From: GWF2-50-93 sp049297395
Lineage (GTDB): Bacteria > Verrucomicrobiota > Lentisphaeria > Victivallales > GWF2-50-93
DNA length: 64,000 bases
NCBI GenBank assembly: GCA_049297395.1
Contig: JBAQUG010000499.1
Span: forward strand, 1-64,000
Reading direction: 5' to 3'
Below the pieces are notes generated by a model. It saw only the letters and a program-made list of their open reading frames with translations, had not been told where the DNA came from and did not search any database. How positions within the stretch are numbered: the stretch's first letter is position 1; every line of letters begins with the position of its first letter. Positions 51,944 to 61,019 of this stretch are shown one piece after another. The position numbers and the translations under genes are program-made.

Positions 51944-54886
51944 ATGATTGGAAAGACAATGAGAATTGCGGTCATGGCGATGTCATGCTTGGCCGCCGCT
52001 TTCACATGCATGGCGGCGGAGAAGCAGATGGTGCTGACCGGCGACACGAACCGGCCCGAGCTAAGCACATTCATTCCGGGTGAGAAGATCACTCTGGAAT
52101 TCACGGTCAGAGGCGCAGCTTCTTCCGACACGGGGCTGAAACTGCTTCTCGACATAGTGGACGAACATGGCCGGAGCGTGGAGAAGAAGGAAATCCCAGT
52201 TCAACCAGACGGCACTGGAGCATGGAAAACCACCGTGGAGACACCAGCCTCCAAGCTCGGATTCTACCGGGTGAAAGCCAAGCTTTCCAATGGCGTGGAA
52301 CTTCCCAAGATTGGAACCCGACAGGCCGGCTATCTGACCTATTGTGTGGTTCCTGATCCGAGCCAGCGGAAGTTCTACCCGCAGGCGGAAACGCATTTTG
52401 GAATTGCAGGAGGCACTGCGGCAATGCAGCCTTATCTAGGTGTTCGATGGGTTCAGCATGCGGGTTATTGGCGTTTCATCGAACCGAAAGAAGGGGTTGG
52501 ATGCCGTGAATATTTTGAAAAACAAAAGAGTATTCAGCCCAAGGCGAAGGGAGATTCCTGGAAAACCTACGGTGAAATATGTGTCTTTTCCTGGCCTGAA
52601 TGGGCTACCAAGGGTAAACAGGGAGATCTTACCCCCGACGGGGAAACGGCCTGGCGGAATTACTGTCTGGAACTTGGGAAAAGGTTTGCAGACAGCGAGG
52701 CGAACGGTGAAATGAGCGGACATGTCTACCAGGTACTATGGGAACCCGTCTATCCGTGGGGGCATAAAGGAACTGACGAAGGACTCGTTCGCGGTGCGGA
52801 GATCGCATACAAGGCATTGCACGAAGCTGATCCGAAGGCCGTGGTGATCGGCCCGACCGGCGCCGGCATCCGGAATTCCGACCTTGAATGGAACCGCAAT
52901 CTCCTCAAAAAGGGAATGGGCAAGTATCTCGACGGCTTTTCCATTCATCCCTACATCTCGGTGCCGGAACGTGACGGGCTGGTGGAAAACATCAGGACAT
53001 TGAAGGGGATTATCCGTCAGGCGCTCGGCAAGGATCTTCCGCTCTATGGAAGCGAGCAGGGATCCCAGACCAAAGAGGATCCCTCCAAGGAACTGGAACA
53101 GGCGCAGTTCCTGGTCCGCTCCAGTCTGATCATGCTGGGAGAAGGGTTTCAATATAATTTCATCTTTTTCGGCCAGGATTATCCTTCTGAGCCTGGCTAC
53201 GGTCTTTATTACAACTTCGATCCTGCCAAATATGTATGGGGCGGCGGCCCAGGCAGCCCCAAGCCAGTAGTCCCCTCCTATGCGGCGATGACCTTCCTCC
53301 TGGATGGACATCAGACTGGAGGTGCGATCGAATGGCTGGGCAAGACGGCGCTGGGATATGTTTTCGAGAGGCCCGGCAGCATTGTGCTCGCCCTTTGGGA
53401 TTACGGTGACAATCCCAGGGAAGTTTCATTGCCTGTAGGAACCAGGCAGGTCGATATTTACGACTGGATGGGGAACATGAGGACAGTTCCCACCCCGGAC
53501 GGCGAACTGAAGATCACCCTGACACCGGAGCCAGTCTATGTCAAAGGAGCCTCTCCAAGGTTCTGGAGCAGGACGGCCGAAAAACCGTTGAAGCTGAAGG
53601 ATGAGCGGGTACGGGCATATCCCGGCGGACAGGTTGTCGTTTCGGGTGAAGTCACGGCCTCCGGCGACAAGCCGATCAAGGGAGTGGTCGCGCTGGAAAC
53701 CGACAGGAAATTGCATGCGCGACGCATGGAGGTTCCGGTTTCGGCCGAAGAAAGTATGTTTTTCTGGAACAAGAAGAGCCAGTCTTTTGATTTCGTATTG
53801 GACATCCCCATGGATCTGCCATTGGGAATGTATCCCGTCAAGATCACGCTGGAGGACGGGAGCGGTCCCTTGTCCGGCATCGCCCTGCCGCTTGAGGTGC
53901 TCTCGCCGATATCAATTGCCTCGGTCGAGCCGGTCTTTCTCCCTGGCGGCAGGAAGGGACTGAAGATCAACGTGAAGGAAATGCAGGGAAGAAGCGCCCA
54001 GGCAGGCATTCAAGCCCGCCTCAACGGCGTTCCGGAAAGCAGGAAGAGCGTGGAGACCAGGATTCAGGCCAACGAGGAGAAAAGCGTGATAATCGCTTAT
54101 GACGGCCTTGAGGTCTTGCCGGCGCGTATGTACAAGGTGCCGGTTCAGCTTACGCTTGACAACGGCTTCAAGGTGGAAAAGGAATTCTCCGTCAACCTGA
54201 TGAGCATTCCGCATCTGTCCAAGCCACCGGTGATTGATGGAAGTCTCGCGGACTGGACGGCCATCCCCCCCATCGAAATGCATGGCAGGGAATGGGTGGT
54301 GCGTTCGCCGGAATACTACAAGGACGGTTTTTCCGCGACGGCGCGGTTTGCCTGGGATGAACAGGCTTTCTATCTGGCATTCGAAGTGACGGACGATGTC
54401 TTCCTCCAGCCCTATGCCGGATTTGACACCTGGAACGGCGACTGCATCCAGCTGGATCTGGACCTGGATCCGCGGAAGCTCGTGCTTGCAAGCGGCAATC
54501 TCCTTCTCGACAACGACAGCAGTTCCAAGCGGCGCCACACGGAGATCGATCTGGCTCTGACGAAGAACGGCTCCGAGGCATATCGGACTCTGACATTTGA
54601 CCCAGGCAAGTTGCCCATCGCATTGCTCCCGGCCGATAAAATCAAGCTGGCCGTGGTCAAGACAGGAGATGGGAAATTGATTTACGAGGCGGCCATCCCC
54701 TGGGAAACCCTCGGTCTGACAGGCAGGCCCAAGGCGGGCGACGCTATCGGGATTGCCGCCGCCATCAACGACCGGGATGAAGTCAATCCCAAACAGGCCG
54801 ACGTGACGGCCATCGGTCTCTTTGACGGAATGGCGGGAGCGAACAAGAATCCAGAGAAGTTCGGATATGTCGTACTGGGGGAATAA
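51944..54886 (+). CDS. Secreted clan GH-A glycosidase with CBM9-like C-terminus
   Basis: The 980-residue protein has a signal peptide (about 1-25, ending CMA), an N-terminal beta-sandwich (about 26-135) and a TIM barrel with acid/base Glu267 in LWEPVYP and candidate nucleophile Glu371 in YGSEQGS, the clan-A arrangement of GH5/GH39. A beta-domain and a CBM9/DOMON-like module follow (IDGSLADWTAIPP, ARFAWDEQAFYLAFEVTDD, WNGDCIQLDLD). The exact family is not clear. AAAGGAG precedes the start. Repeat A copy 2 forms its upstream region. Confidence 0.7.
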   Translation: MIGKTMRIAVMAMSCLAAAFTCMAAEKQMVLTGDTNRPELSTFIPGEKITLEFTVRGAASSDTGLKLLLDIVDEHGRSVEKKEIPVQPDGTGAWKTTVETPASKLGFYRVKAKLSNGVELPKIGTRQAGYLTYCVVPDPSQRKFYPQAETHFGIAGGTAAMQPYLGVRWVQHAGYWRFIEPKEGVGCREYFEKQKSIQPKAKGDSWKTYGEICVFSWPEWATKGKQGDLTPDGETAWRNYCLELGKRFADSEANGEMSGHVYQVLWEPVYPWGHKGTDEGLVRGAEIAYKALHEADPKAVVIGPTGAGIRNSDLEWNRNLLKKGMGKYLDGFSIHPYISVPERDGLVENIRTLKGIIRQALGKDLPLYGSEQGSQTKEDPSKELEQAQFLVRSSLIMLGEGFQYNFIFFGQDYPSEPGYGLYYNFDPAKYVWGGGPGSPKPVVPSYAAMTFLLDGHQTGGAIEWLGKTALGYVFERPGSIVLALWDYGDNPREVSLPVGTRQVDIYDWMGNMRTVPTPDGELKITLTPEPVYVKGASPRFWSRTAEKPLKLKDERVRAYPGGQVVVSGEVTASGDKPIKGVVALETDRKLHARRMEVPVSAEESMFFWNKKSQSFDFVLDIPMDLPLGMYPVKITLEDGSGPLSGIALPLEVLSPISIASVEPVFLPGGRKGLKINVKEMQGRSAQAGIQARLNGVPESRKSVETRIQANEEKSVIIAYDGLEVLPARMYKVPVQLTLDNGFKVEKEFSVNLMSIPHLSKPPVIDGSLADWTAIPPIEMHGREWVVRSPEYYKDGFSATARFAWDEQAFYLAFEVTDDVFLQPYAGFDTWNGDCIQLDLDLDPRKLVLASGNLLLDNDSSSKRRHTEIDLALTKNGSEAYRTLTFDPGKLPIALLPADKIKLAVVKTGDGKLIYEAAIPWETLGLTGRPKAGDAIGIAAAINDRDEVNPKQADVTAIGLFDGMAGANKNPEKFGYVVLGE

Positions 54887-54923
54887 CAGTATATAAATCT
54901 CAAACAATAGAAAGCAAAATAAC

Positions 54924-55137
54924 GTAACCGTTAAGCTGGGACATCCCCTGCCAGCTTGCCTGGCAGGAGTAGAAGATTATTCAGGCTAAAACTGGAGAAT
55001 CAATCCCCTTTCCGCATCCGGCGGTACAACACCGCCGGATGCGGAAAGGGGTAGTGCAGGCGGAAGCAATAACTGGCAATCTTTATTTCCTGCCGGGCAA
55101 GCCGGCAGGGGATATAAATACCCAGCTTAACGGTTAC
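54924..55137. mobile_element. MITE-like palindromic element, 214 bp
   Basis: It is bounded by perfect 17-bp inverted repeats, GTAACCGTTAAGCTGGG and its inverse. Inner arms at about 54943-54967 and 55089-55113 are also inverted, and a 21-bp perfect stem (55005-55025/55031-55051) lies in the middle. It codes for nothing. Ends of relatives are found at 129-145 and 30400-30411, and its inner hairpin at 7757-7781. It fills the 304-nt gap between two secreted-protein genes. Confidence 0.75.
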
Positions 55138-55190
55138 AAAATTGACTACTAGCGAATAAAACAACAATTTGGAAACTGAGGGATTGAATT

Positions 55191-56945
55191 ATGAACGTTG
55201 CATCAAGAATATTTTTGGCAATTGGCATTGCGTCAATGGGTTTGTACTGCATCCCGTCCCATGCGGCGGACGAAGTGGCGGAGCGCCCTGTCAGCATCAG
55301 CTTTTCCGGGATACTGGGACAGAGCCAGGCGGCGGACGCTGAACCATTGCCTTTTGTCGGCGCCGGCGGCGTGTTTTTTGACAAAAAAGGAAATCTATGG
55401 ACAGCGTCTGGGAATGAATTGTTCATGTTTTCCAGGGCAGAAGGGAAATCATGGGCGTGTTCGAAGAGGATTGCCCTGCCGTCCCCTCTTCTGGGGCGTG
55501 CTGGAATTCGCTGGGACGGCGAAAGGGCGTTTTTCGCCTGTCCCGATGGCAAACTCTATTCATTCGATCCGGAAACCCAGGCAGTGACATCTTTTGCCAA
55601 GACCGGGGATTTTTCGAGCAGCATCTCCGCATTTCTTGCGGTTGTTCCGGCGGGACTTACGAAAGGATATGCCGCCAAGGGGAAAATATTCCTGCTGGAC
55701 GGAATCCAGGTTCAGGCTTTCAAGGAAGACGGTTCCCCGTCCGGCGTAGTCCTGAAGCTGGAGCTGCCAAAGGACACCGCACGTTATTGCGCCATTGGCA
55801 TTGAACCGCATACCGGCGACCTGCTTGTTGCCAGCTATTGGCCAGGCTCGAAGATTTACCGGTTTGATGTTTCCGGCCAACAGGTGACGAGCGCCGGGTG
55901 GCCTCGGAGCGGCGATGCAAGCGGCATCGTTACGCTCAAGGAAACGGCCTGGGCAGTGCTTTTGGGCGGCGGAGCCGTCTCACTCCCCCTGGATCGGGAC
56001 AAGACCGAAGCATCCACAACTGAATCCTGCTATACCATGTATGCCAGCGGCATGGCGGAGGATCCGGATGGCGGACGCTGGATTGCATGTTCCCAGGGAC
56101 TGGTAGAATTTGACAAAAATGGTCACGCCACAAAACGGCGCCTGGGGGGCGTGGCGGGTGTTCAGTCCATGTCCGCCGCCGACGATGGCACGCTGATCGC
56201 CCTGGTGGAAAACGGACAGCGCATAATCCGGCTTGCCATAGATGATGAACCGGATGCAGTTTTCACCTCCAATGCCAACGAACCGTTCCGCACAGGGGCG
56301 AGCTGGAGCAACAAGGCGTGCGGGCTTGCATGGAATGGCAAACAGTTCCTAGTGCTGGATCAGACCAGCCGGCAACTTTGGCGCTTCGATCCATGGCATA
56401 TGCTTTTCGGGGAAAAACCTTGGAACGAGGCCACCCAGCCCGGGCAGTTTTCAAATCCCAGCGCTTTGACGTCAAACGGGATCCGGACCTGGATCGTGGA
56501 CGGAGGGAAGGTGCTGGAAGTCAATCTTCTGCCCGGGGAAAAGGCCGTTCCTTGCCCGGTTGATCTGACCGACAGTGAAAGTTTGGGCGGGATTGTTTCG
56601 CTGTCCACGTCGTCGGATGGCAGCCTGCTGGGGGTGGCATCCAAAAACAAAGTCAGAGCCTACATGCGTTCTTCCACAGGTTCTTATGCCCCTCTGTGGA
56701 ATGCCGTCGAGGGATTCCAATCCATCAGTGGCATGTCCGTGGTCAAGGATGTACTGTTTGTGGCGGATAAAGGCAGACGCTCTGTCACAGGGCTTTCACT
56801 GAAGACTGGAAAAACAGTGGCGGTCCTGGAAGAGGGCGCAGTTAAAGGCGGCATGATGCCTGCCTGCATCACCGGTTCATCCCCCTGGCTGCTGGTGGCG
56901 GACGAACAGGGAAGGCGCATACTCCGCTTCAAGATCGCAAATTAA
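55191..56945 (+). CDS. Secreted beta-propeller protein
   Basis: The 584-residue protein has a signal peptide (about 1-24, ending SHAA) and about ten beta-rich repeats of 40-50 residues, for example FFDKKGNLWTASGNEL, IEPHTGDLLVASYW and LVEFDKNGHATKRR, typical of NHL/YVTN-type propellers. No catalytic motif is evident. It may bind glycans or act as a lyase of propeller type; the function is unknown. It is followed 17 nt later by a prepilin-like gene. Confidence 0.65.
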   Translation: MNVASRIFLAIGIASMGLYCIPSHAADEVAERPVSISFSGILGQSQAADAEPLPFVGAGGVFFDKKGNLWTASGNELFMFSRAEGKSWACSKRIALPSPLLGRAGIRWDGERAFFACPDGKLYSFDPETQAVTSFAKTGDFSSSISAFLAVVPAGLTKGYAAKGKIFLLDGIQVQAFKEDGSPSGVVLKLELPKDTARYCAIGIEPHTGDLLVASYWPGSKIYRFDVSGQQVTSAGWPRSGDASGIVTLKETAWAVLLGGGAVSLPLDRDKTEASTTESCYTMYASGMAEDPDGGRWIACSQGLVEFDKNGHATKRRLGGVAGVQSMSAADDGTLIALVENGQRIIRLAIDDEPDAVFTSNANEPFRTGASWSNKACGLAWNGKQFLVLDQTSRQLWRFDPWHMLFGEKPWNEATQPGQFSNPSALTSNGIRTWIVDGGKVLEVNLLPGEKAVPCPVDLTDSESLGGIVSLSTSSDGSLLGVASKNKVRAYMRSSTGSYAPLWNAVEGFQSISGMSVVKDVLFVADKGRRSVTGLSLKTGKTVAVLEEGAVKGGMMPACITGSSPWLLVADEQGRRILRFKIAN

Positions 56946-56962
56946 AAATTAAGGAGGATAGC

Positions 56963-57670
56963 ATGAGAACACAATCCAGGACAGAATTCACACTGATAGA
57001 ATTGCTCGTTGTGATTGCGATCATCGCAATCCTCGCGGCGATGCTGCTGCCCGCCCTGAAGAATGCAAAGGACACCGCCAAGGGTATTGTGTGCGGTAGC
57101 AGCATGAAGCAGATATTCTACACATTTTCCATGTACAACGACGACAACAACGATTATTTCACGCCTCATCAGGTGTCGTTCCCATCGGTGGGCAAGATAT
57201 ATTGGGCTGACTTCCTGAAGCCGTATGTAAATGACCACACACCTGTGCCAGGCGTAGACCCTGCCTACTACTTCTTAGACTGCTCCCCCGTTCCTAAAGG
57301 ATTCCTCTGCCCCAGCATGCCTGAAAGACCACCGTACATTAACTACTATCCCACCACGTGCTATCTCGGTATCGGCTACAACGACAGCGGCCTTGGAAAT
57401 GTGATATGGGCGCGCACCATCAGACGCGCACAAATCCGGCAGCCAAGCAAGATCGTGCTTGTCGGCGATTCAAATTATTCTCCGGTCGGGGGTGGGGCGC
57501 CCGCCGGGTTTAATAGGCTCGGCATGGGCGATTGTATTTATTTCTACCGTCATGCTAAATCGGCCAACATCTGTTTCACGGACGGCCATGTTGAACCGCA
57601 GAAATACGGATGGGTGATAGCAGCCTGGGCAAACTTCTATCAGAAGTATCCGCTGATGGAAGCCTGGTAG
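56963..57670 (+). CDS. Prepilin-type N-terminal domain protein
   Basis: The 235-residue protein has a leader of about eight residues, the helix FTLIELLVVIAIIAILAA and a soluble domain with CFTDGHVEPQ, the DUF1559-like end. AAGGAGG precedes the ATG. It is followed 12 nt later by the GH2 beta-mannosidase gene, so it belongs to that operon. Its leader-helix DNA matches the other two prepilin genes unusually closely. Confidence 0.85.
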   Translation: MRTQSRTEFTLIELLVVIAIIAILAAMLLPALKNAKDTAKGIVCGSSMKQIFYTFSMYNDDNNDYFTPHQVSFPSVGKIYWADFLKPYVNDHTPVPGVDPAYYFLDCSPVPKGFLCPSMPERPPYINYYPTTCYLGIGYNDSGLGNVIWARTIRRAQIRQPSKIVLVGDSNYSPVGGGAPAGFNRLGMGDCIYFYRHAKSANICFTDGHVEPQKYGWVIAAWANFYQKYPLMEAW

Positions 57671-57682
57671 ATGAGGGAAGGC

Positions 57683-60073
57683 ATGAGCACTGTCCAACTA
57701 AAATCAGAATGGGAACTTTCATTCGCAGATCCGGAAACGGGGGCTGACCGCACTGTTTCCGCTGAAGTTCCCGGAAATATCGCAGCTGATCTGATGAGAG
57801 GGAGGATTATTCCCGATCTTTATGTCGGCGCAAACGCCCTTGTATCGCAGAAATGGGAACGCACTGATTTCACCTACGCGACAAAGTTTGCCGCACCGGC
57901 ATTGGATGACGGCGAACGGCTTGAACTCCTGTTCGAAGGGATAGATACCGTGGCGGATATCGTCCTCAACGGCAAAATAGTCGGCATTGCCGACAACATG
58001 TTCATTCCGCATGCAATAGATATTACACGGACGGTAAAAGAGGGGGGAATCAATTCGCTGGAAGTGCGGATCCACAACATAATTGACGCTGCCGCCTCGA
58101 AGGCGAAGGAGTGGGGAGCCGAAGGGTTGATGTTCAACACGATGCTTGTCAACGGCGGCACCGGATATGAATCGCTTTACGTGCGCAAGTCGCGGCATAT
58201 GTTCGGCTGGGACATCGCCCCGCGGATACTTTTCGGAGGAATATGGCGTCCGGTCCATCTGCGTGTGCGCCGGCAGGAGGAAATACTCCCGGATGAATTC
58301 TATTGGGCGGTGACATCGTGCGACGTGGAAAAAAAGCGGGCCATGGTCAATGTCGGCTGGGGTGTGTCGCTTGATCCGTCGCGTTCATGGGGGAAATACG
58401 AACTGGCGCTCTCCGGCTCATGCGGTGAAAGCTCATTTTCGCGGACGATACCGGTGCGCTTCACGCACGGGATCATCCGAGGGATCTCCATTGATCAGGC
58501 CAAGTTCTGGTGGCCGCACGGATACGGCAAAGCAAATCTCTACGATCTTACGCTCACACTTAAGCATGATGGAAACACAGTGGATGAATATAAGACTCGG
58601 GTCGGCGTGAGGACGGTCGGACTTGACTTCAACTGCGAACCGGGACATCCGGAAAAGAACCGCTTCCAGTTTGTGGTGAACAATACACCGATCTTTGTCC
58701 GCGGCAGCAACTGGGTTCCCGCCGACGCCCTGCATGCCTGCGACGAAAAGCGCATTCCTGAAATACTTGACCTGTTCCGGGACAGCGGCTGCAACATTGT
58801 CCGGATATGGGGAGGAGGCGTCTACGAAGATCATGCATTTTTCAACTACTGCGACGGACATGGGATTCTTGTCTGGCAGGATTTCATGTTTGCCTGTGCA
58901 AGATATCCCCAGCATGAGGAGTTTCTTGGCGCCGTCAGGCGGGAGGCGGAAACGATTATCCGGCGGCTGCGCAACCATGCCTCGCTCGCGCTTTGGGCGG
59001 GCGACAATGAAATAGACGACATGCTTGTCTGGGGTAAAGCTGGAAGGGCGATGCCGTCCGACAATTCAATTTCCCGCAGTGTCCTCGCATCGGCGACGGT
59101 GCGTTTCGATCCGTATCGTCCATATCTGCCGAGCTCCCCTTATATTTCCGACGAATCGTATCGCATGGGCGGATCCAATCTCCAAATGCCGGAACAGCAC
59201 CTGTGGGGGCCGCGCGGCTACTTCAAGGCTGATTTCTACTCCCGGAACACTGCGATATTCGCAAGTGAAGTAGGATATCATGGAATGCCTGCGAAGACGA
59301 GCATGGAGAAATTCCTTTCGCCTGACAAGGTCTGGGGGACGTACAACAACGATGAGTGGCTGGTGCATGCCACCGAACCGAGCGGCCGGACGGATGGCGA
59401 ATGCGCCAGACGCAACTTTCTCATGCTCAACCAGGCGAAGTCCTTCTTCGGGGAAAACTTCAAGGCCGATGACCTTGACAAGTTCGTCCTTGCCTCGCAG
59501 ATCGTCCAGGCGGAGGCTAAAAAATACTTCATCGAGCATTTCCGCCTGCGCAGACCGAAGAAGACAGGCATCATCTGGTGGAACATGATCGACTGCTGGC
59601 CACAGTTTTCGGACGCAGTAGTGGATTACTATTATTATAAGAAGCTTGCATACCACTATATAAAGGCGTCCCAGCAGGATATGCTCCTGATGATGGACGG
59701 GCCTGCTCAGGATCACTGCGCGTTACGGGTTTCAAACGACACGTTGGAATCTGTTTCCGGAACCTATTCGGTGCGCGATGCGGAGACGAATGAGATTGTG
59801 TCATGTGGGGATTATGCAGCCGACTCCAACGGCGCATGCGATGTTGCCCGCATCCCTATTTCACAGGACGACCGCCGCCTGTTCATCATTGAGTGGTCCT
59901 GCAACGGGAAGACATGCAGGAACCATTATTTGACGGGCCGTCCACCGTTCTCATTTGAGAGATATGCCGGATGGCTGCATATCCTGCAGAAGGAAATATA
60001 CAATGAATTTCCGCTTGACCTGCATTGCGATAGCATAGGGAGAACGCATGATGACCTCAAAAGAAACAGTTAG
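57683..60073 (+). CDS. GH2 beta-mannosidase
   Basis: The 796-residue protein has the N-terminal GH2 jelly roll (DFTYATKFAAP, VADIVLNGKIVG), an immunoglobulin-like domain and a TIM barrel. The acid/base is Glu443 in WAGDNEID and the nucleophile Glu529 in ASEVGYHG, with the beta-mannosidase block GCNIVRIWGGGVYE. It removes beta-linked mannose. No signal peptide is present. I chose the ATG at 57683 with GAGGG five bases upstream. Its 3' end overlaps the first of three URO-D genes by 26 bp. Confidence 0.9.
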   Translation: MSTVQLKSEWELSFADPETGADRTVSAEVPGNIAADLMRGRIIPDLYVGANALVSQKWERTDFTYATKFAAPALDDGERLELLFEGIDTVADIVLNGKIVGIADNMFIPHAIDITRTVKEGGINSLEVRIHNIIDAAASKAKEWGAEGLMFNTMLVNGGTGYESLYVRKSRHMFGWDIAPRILFGGIWRPVHLRVRRQEEILPDEFYWAVTSCDVEKKRAMVNVGWGVSLDPSRSWGKYELALSGSCGESSFSRTIPVRFTHGIIRGISIDQAKFWWPHGYGKANLYDLTLTLKHDGNTVDEYKTRVGVRTVGLDFNCEPGHPEKNRFQFVVNNTPIFVRGSNWVPADALHACDEKRIPEILDLFRDSGCNIVRIWGGGVYEDHAFFNYCDGHGILVWQDFMFACARYPQHEEFLGAVRREAETIIRRLRNHASLALWAGDNEIDDMLVWGKAGRAMPSDNSISRSVLASATVRFDPYRPYLPSSPYISDESYRMGGSNLQMPEQHLWGPRGYFKADFYSRNTAIFASEVGYHGMPAKTSMEKFLSPDKVWGTYNNDEWLVHATEPSGRTDGECARRNFLMLNQAKSFFGENFKADDLDKFVLASQIVQAEAKKYFIEHFRLRRPKKTGIIWWNMIDCWPQFSDAVVDYYYYKKLAYHYIKASQQDMLLMMDGPAQDHCALRVSNDTLESVSGTYSVRDAETNEIVSCGDYAADSNGACDVARIPISQDDRRLFIIEWSCNGKTCRNHYLTGRPPFSFERYAGWLHILQKEIYNEFPLDLHCDSIGRTHDDLKRNS

Positions 60074-61019
60074 AAGGGCGATTGCCCGAACCGGTCCCGG
60101 GCGATTGCCATTGCTCTTCGGAGTAACACACCAGGAAAAATCCGATATTCTCGGCGAGATGTTCCATCCGGCGGACAGTTTTCACCCGCCTCAGGCGAAT
60201 ATTGATGAGTGGGGGATAGAATGGGAATCGCTGGATCAGACACTTGGACAGCCGAAGAACACCCCGCTTGCTTCATGGGACATGCTTTCAAGTTATGCCG
60301 CTCCCGATCCGAACGCCGCCGGAAGATACGATCATCTACGGGCGTTTGTCGGGCGGAATGCCGATAAATATCTCATGGCGACATTGGGCATCAGCGGATT
60401 CAACCGAACGATGTATATCCGGGGGTACGAAAATACGATGGAGGATTTATACCTCAACCGGGACAGGATCGAACAGCTCCTGGACATGGTGTTTTCATTT
60501 GAGACCGAGGTAATAAAAAATTATGGTAGATTCGGGATTGATGCGGTCAGCTTTTTCGATGACTGGGGCATGCAGGAATCGCTCATGATATCGCCTGAAC
60601 TCTGGCGGGAAATGTTCAAGCCGAGGTATCGCAGGCAGTTTGATCTGGCTCATCGCCTGGGCATGCACGTCTACTTCCATTGCTGCGGAAACATTTATTC
60701 CATCATCGGGGATCTGGTTGAAATTGGCGCGGACGTCCTGAATCTGAACCAGCCGGATCTGCTAGGCATCGAGAGGATGGGAAAGGATTTCGGAGGCAGG
60801 GTGTGCTTCAACTGCCCCGTCGATCACCAGCGGCTGGCGCTGGACGGAAGCCGCGACGAGATATTCTCCTATGTCAAACGCCTATATGAAAATCTCGGAT
60901 GCTTCAATGGCGGGTTCATCGGACTCATAGAGGACTACCGTTTCATGGGACAGAAAGATGAGAGCTATGAAAATATAGTGGAGGCCTTTGAGTGCTTAAA
61001 CAAAGAGAGACACTCATGA
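60048..61019 (+). CDS. URO-D-like methyltransferase family protein
   Basis: The 323-residue protein is a URO-D barrel with FFDDWGMQESLMISPELW and the metal block YFHCCGNIYS (H-x-C-G). The usual C-terminal cysteine is replaced by a GFIGLIEDY region. AGGGAG lies five bases before the ATG at 60048, inside the GH2 gene; the overlap means translational coupling with beta-mannosidase. Its stop overlaps the next URO-D gene by 4 bp. Confidence 0.78.
   Translation: MMTSKETVRRAIARTGPGRLPLLFGVTHQEKSDILGEMFHPADSFHPPQANIDEWGIEWESLDQTLGQPKNTPLASWDMLSSYAAPDPNAAGRYDHLRAFVGRNADKYLMATLGISGFNRTMYIRGYENTMEDLYLNRDRIEQLLDMVFSFETEVIKNYGRFGIDAVSFFDDWGMQESLMISPELWREMFKPRYRRQFDLAHRLGMHVYFHCCGNIYSIIGDLVEIGADVLNLNQPDLLGIERMGKDFGGRVCFNCPVDHQRLALDGSRDEIFSYVKRLYENLGCFNGGFIGLIEDYRFMGQKDESYENIVEAFECLNKERHS

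Noticed and set aside
53912..54907. Minus-strand open frame of 331 codons opposite the clan-A glycosidase gene
   Set aside because: The plus strand encodes a CBM9-like module there; the antisense product resembles nothing and starts inside the next intergenic region without a ribosome site.
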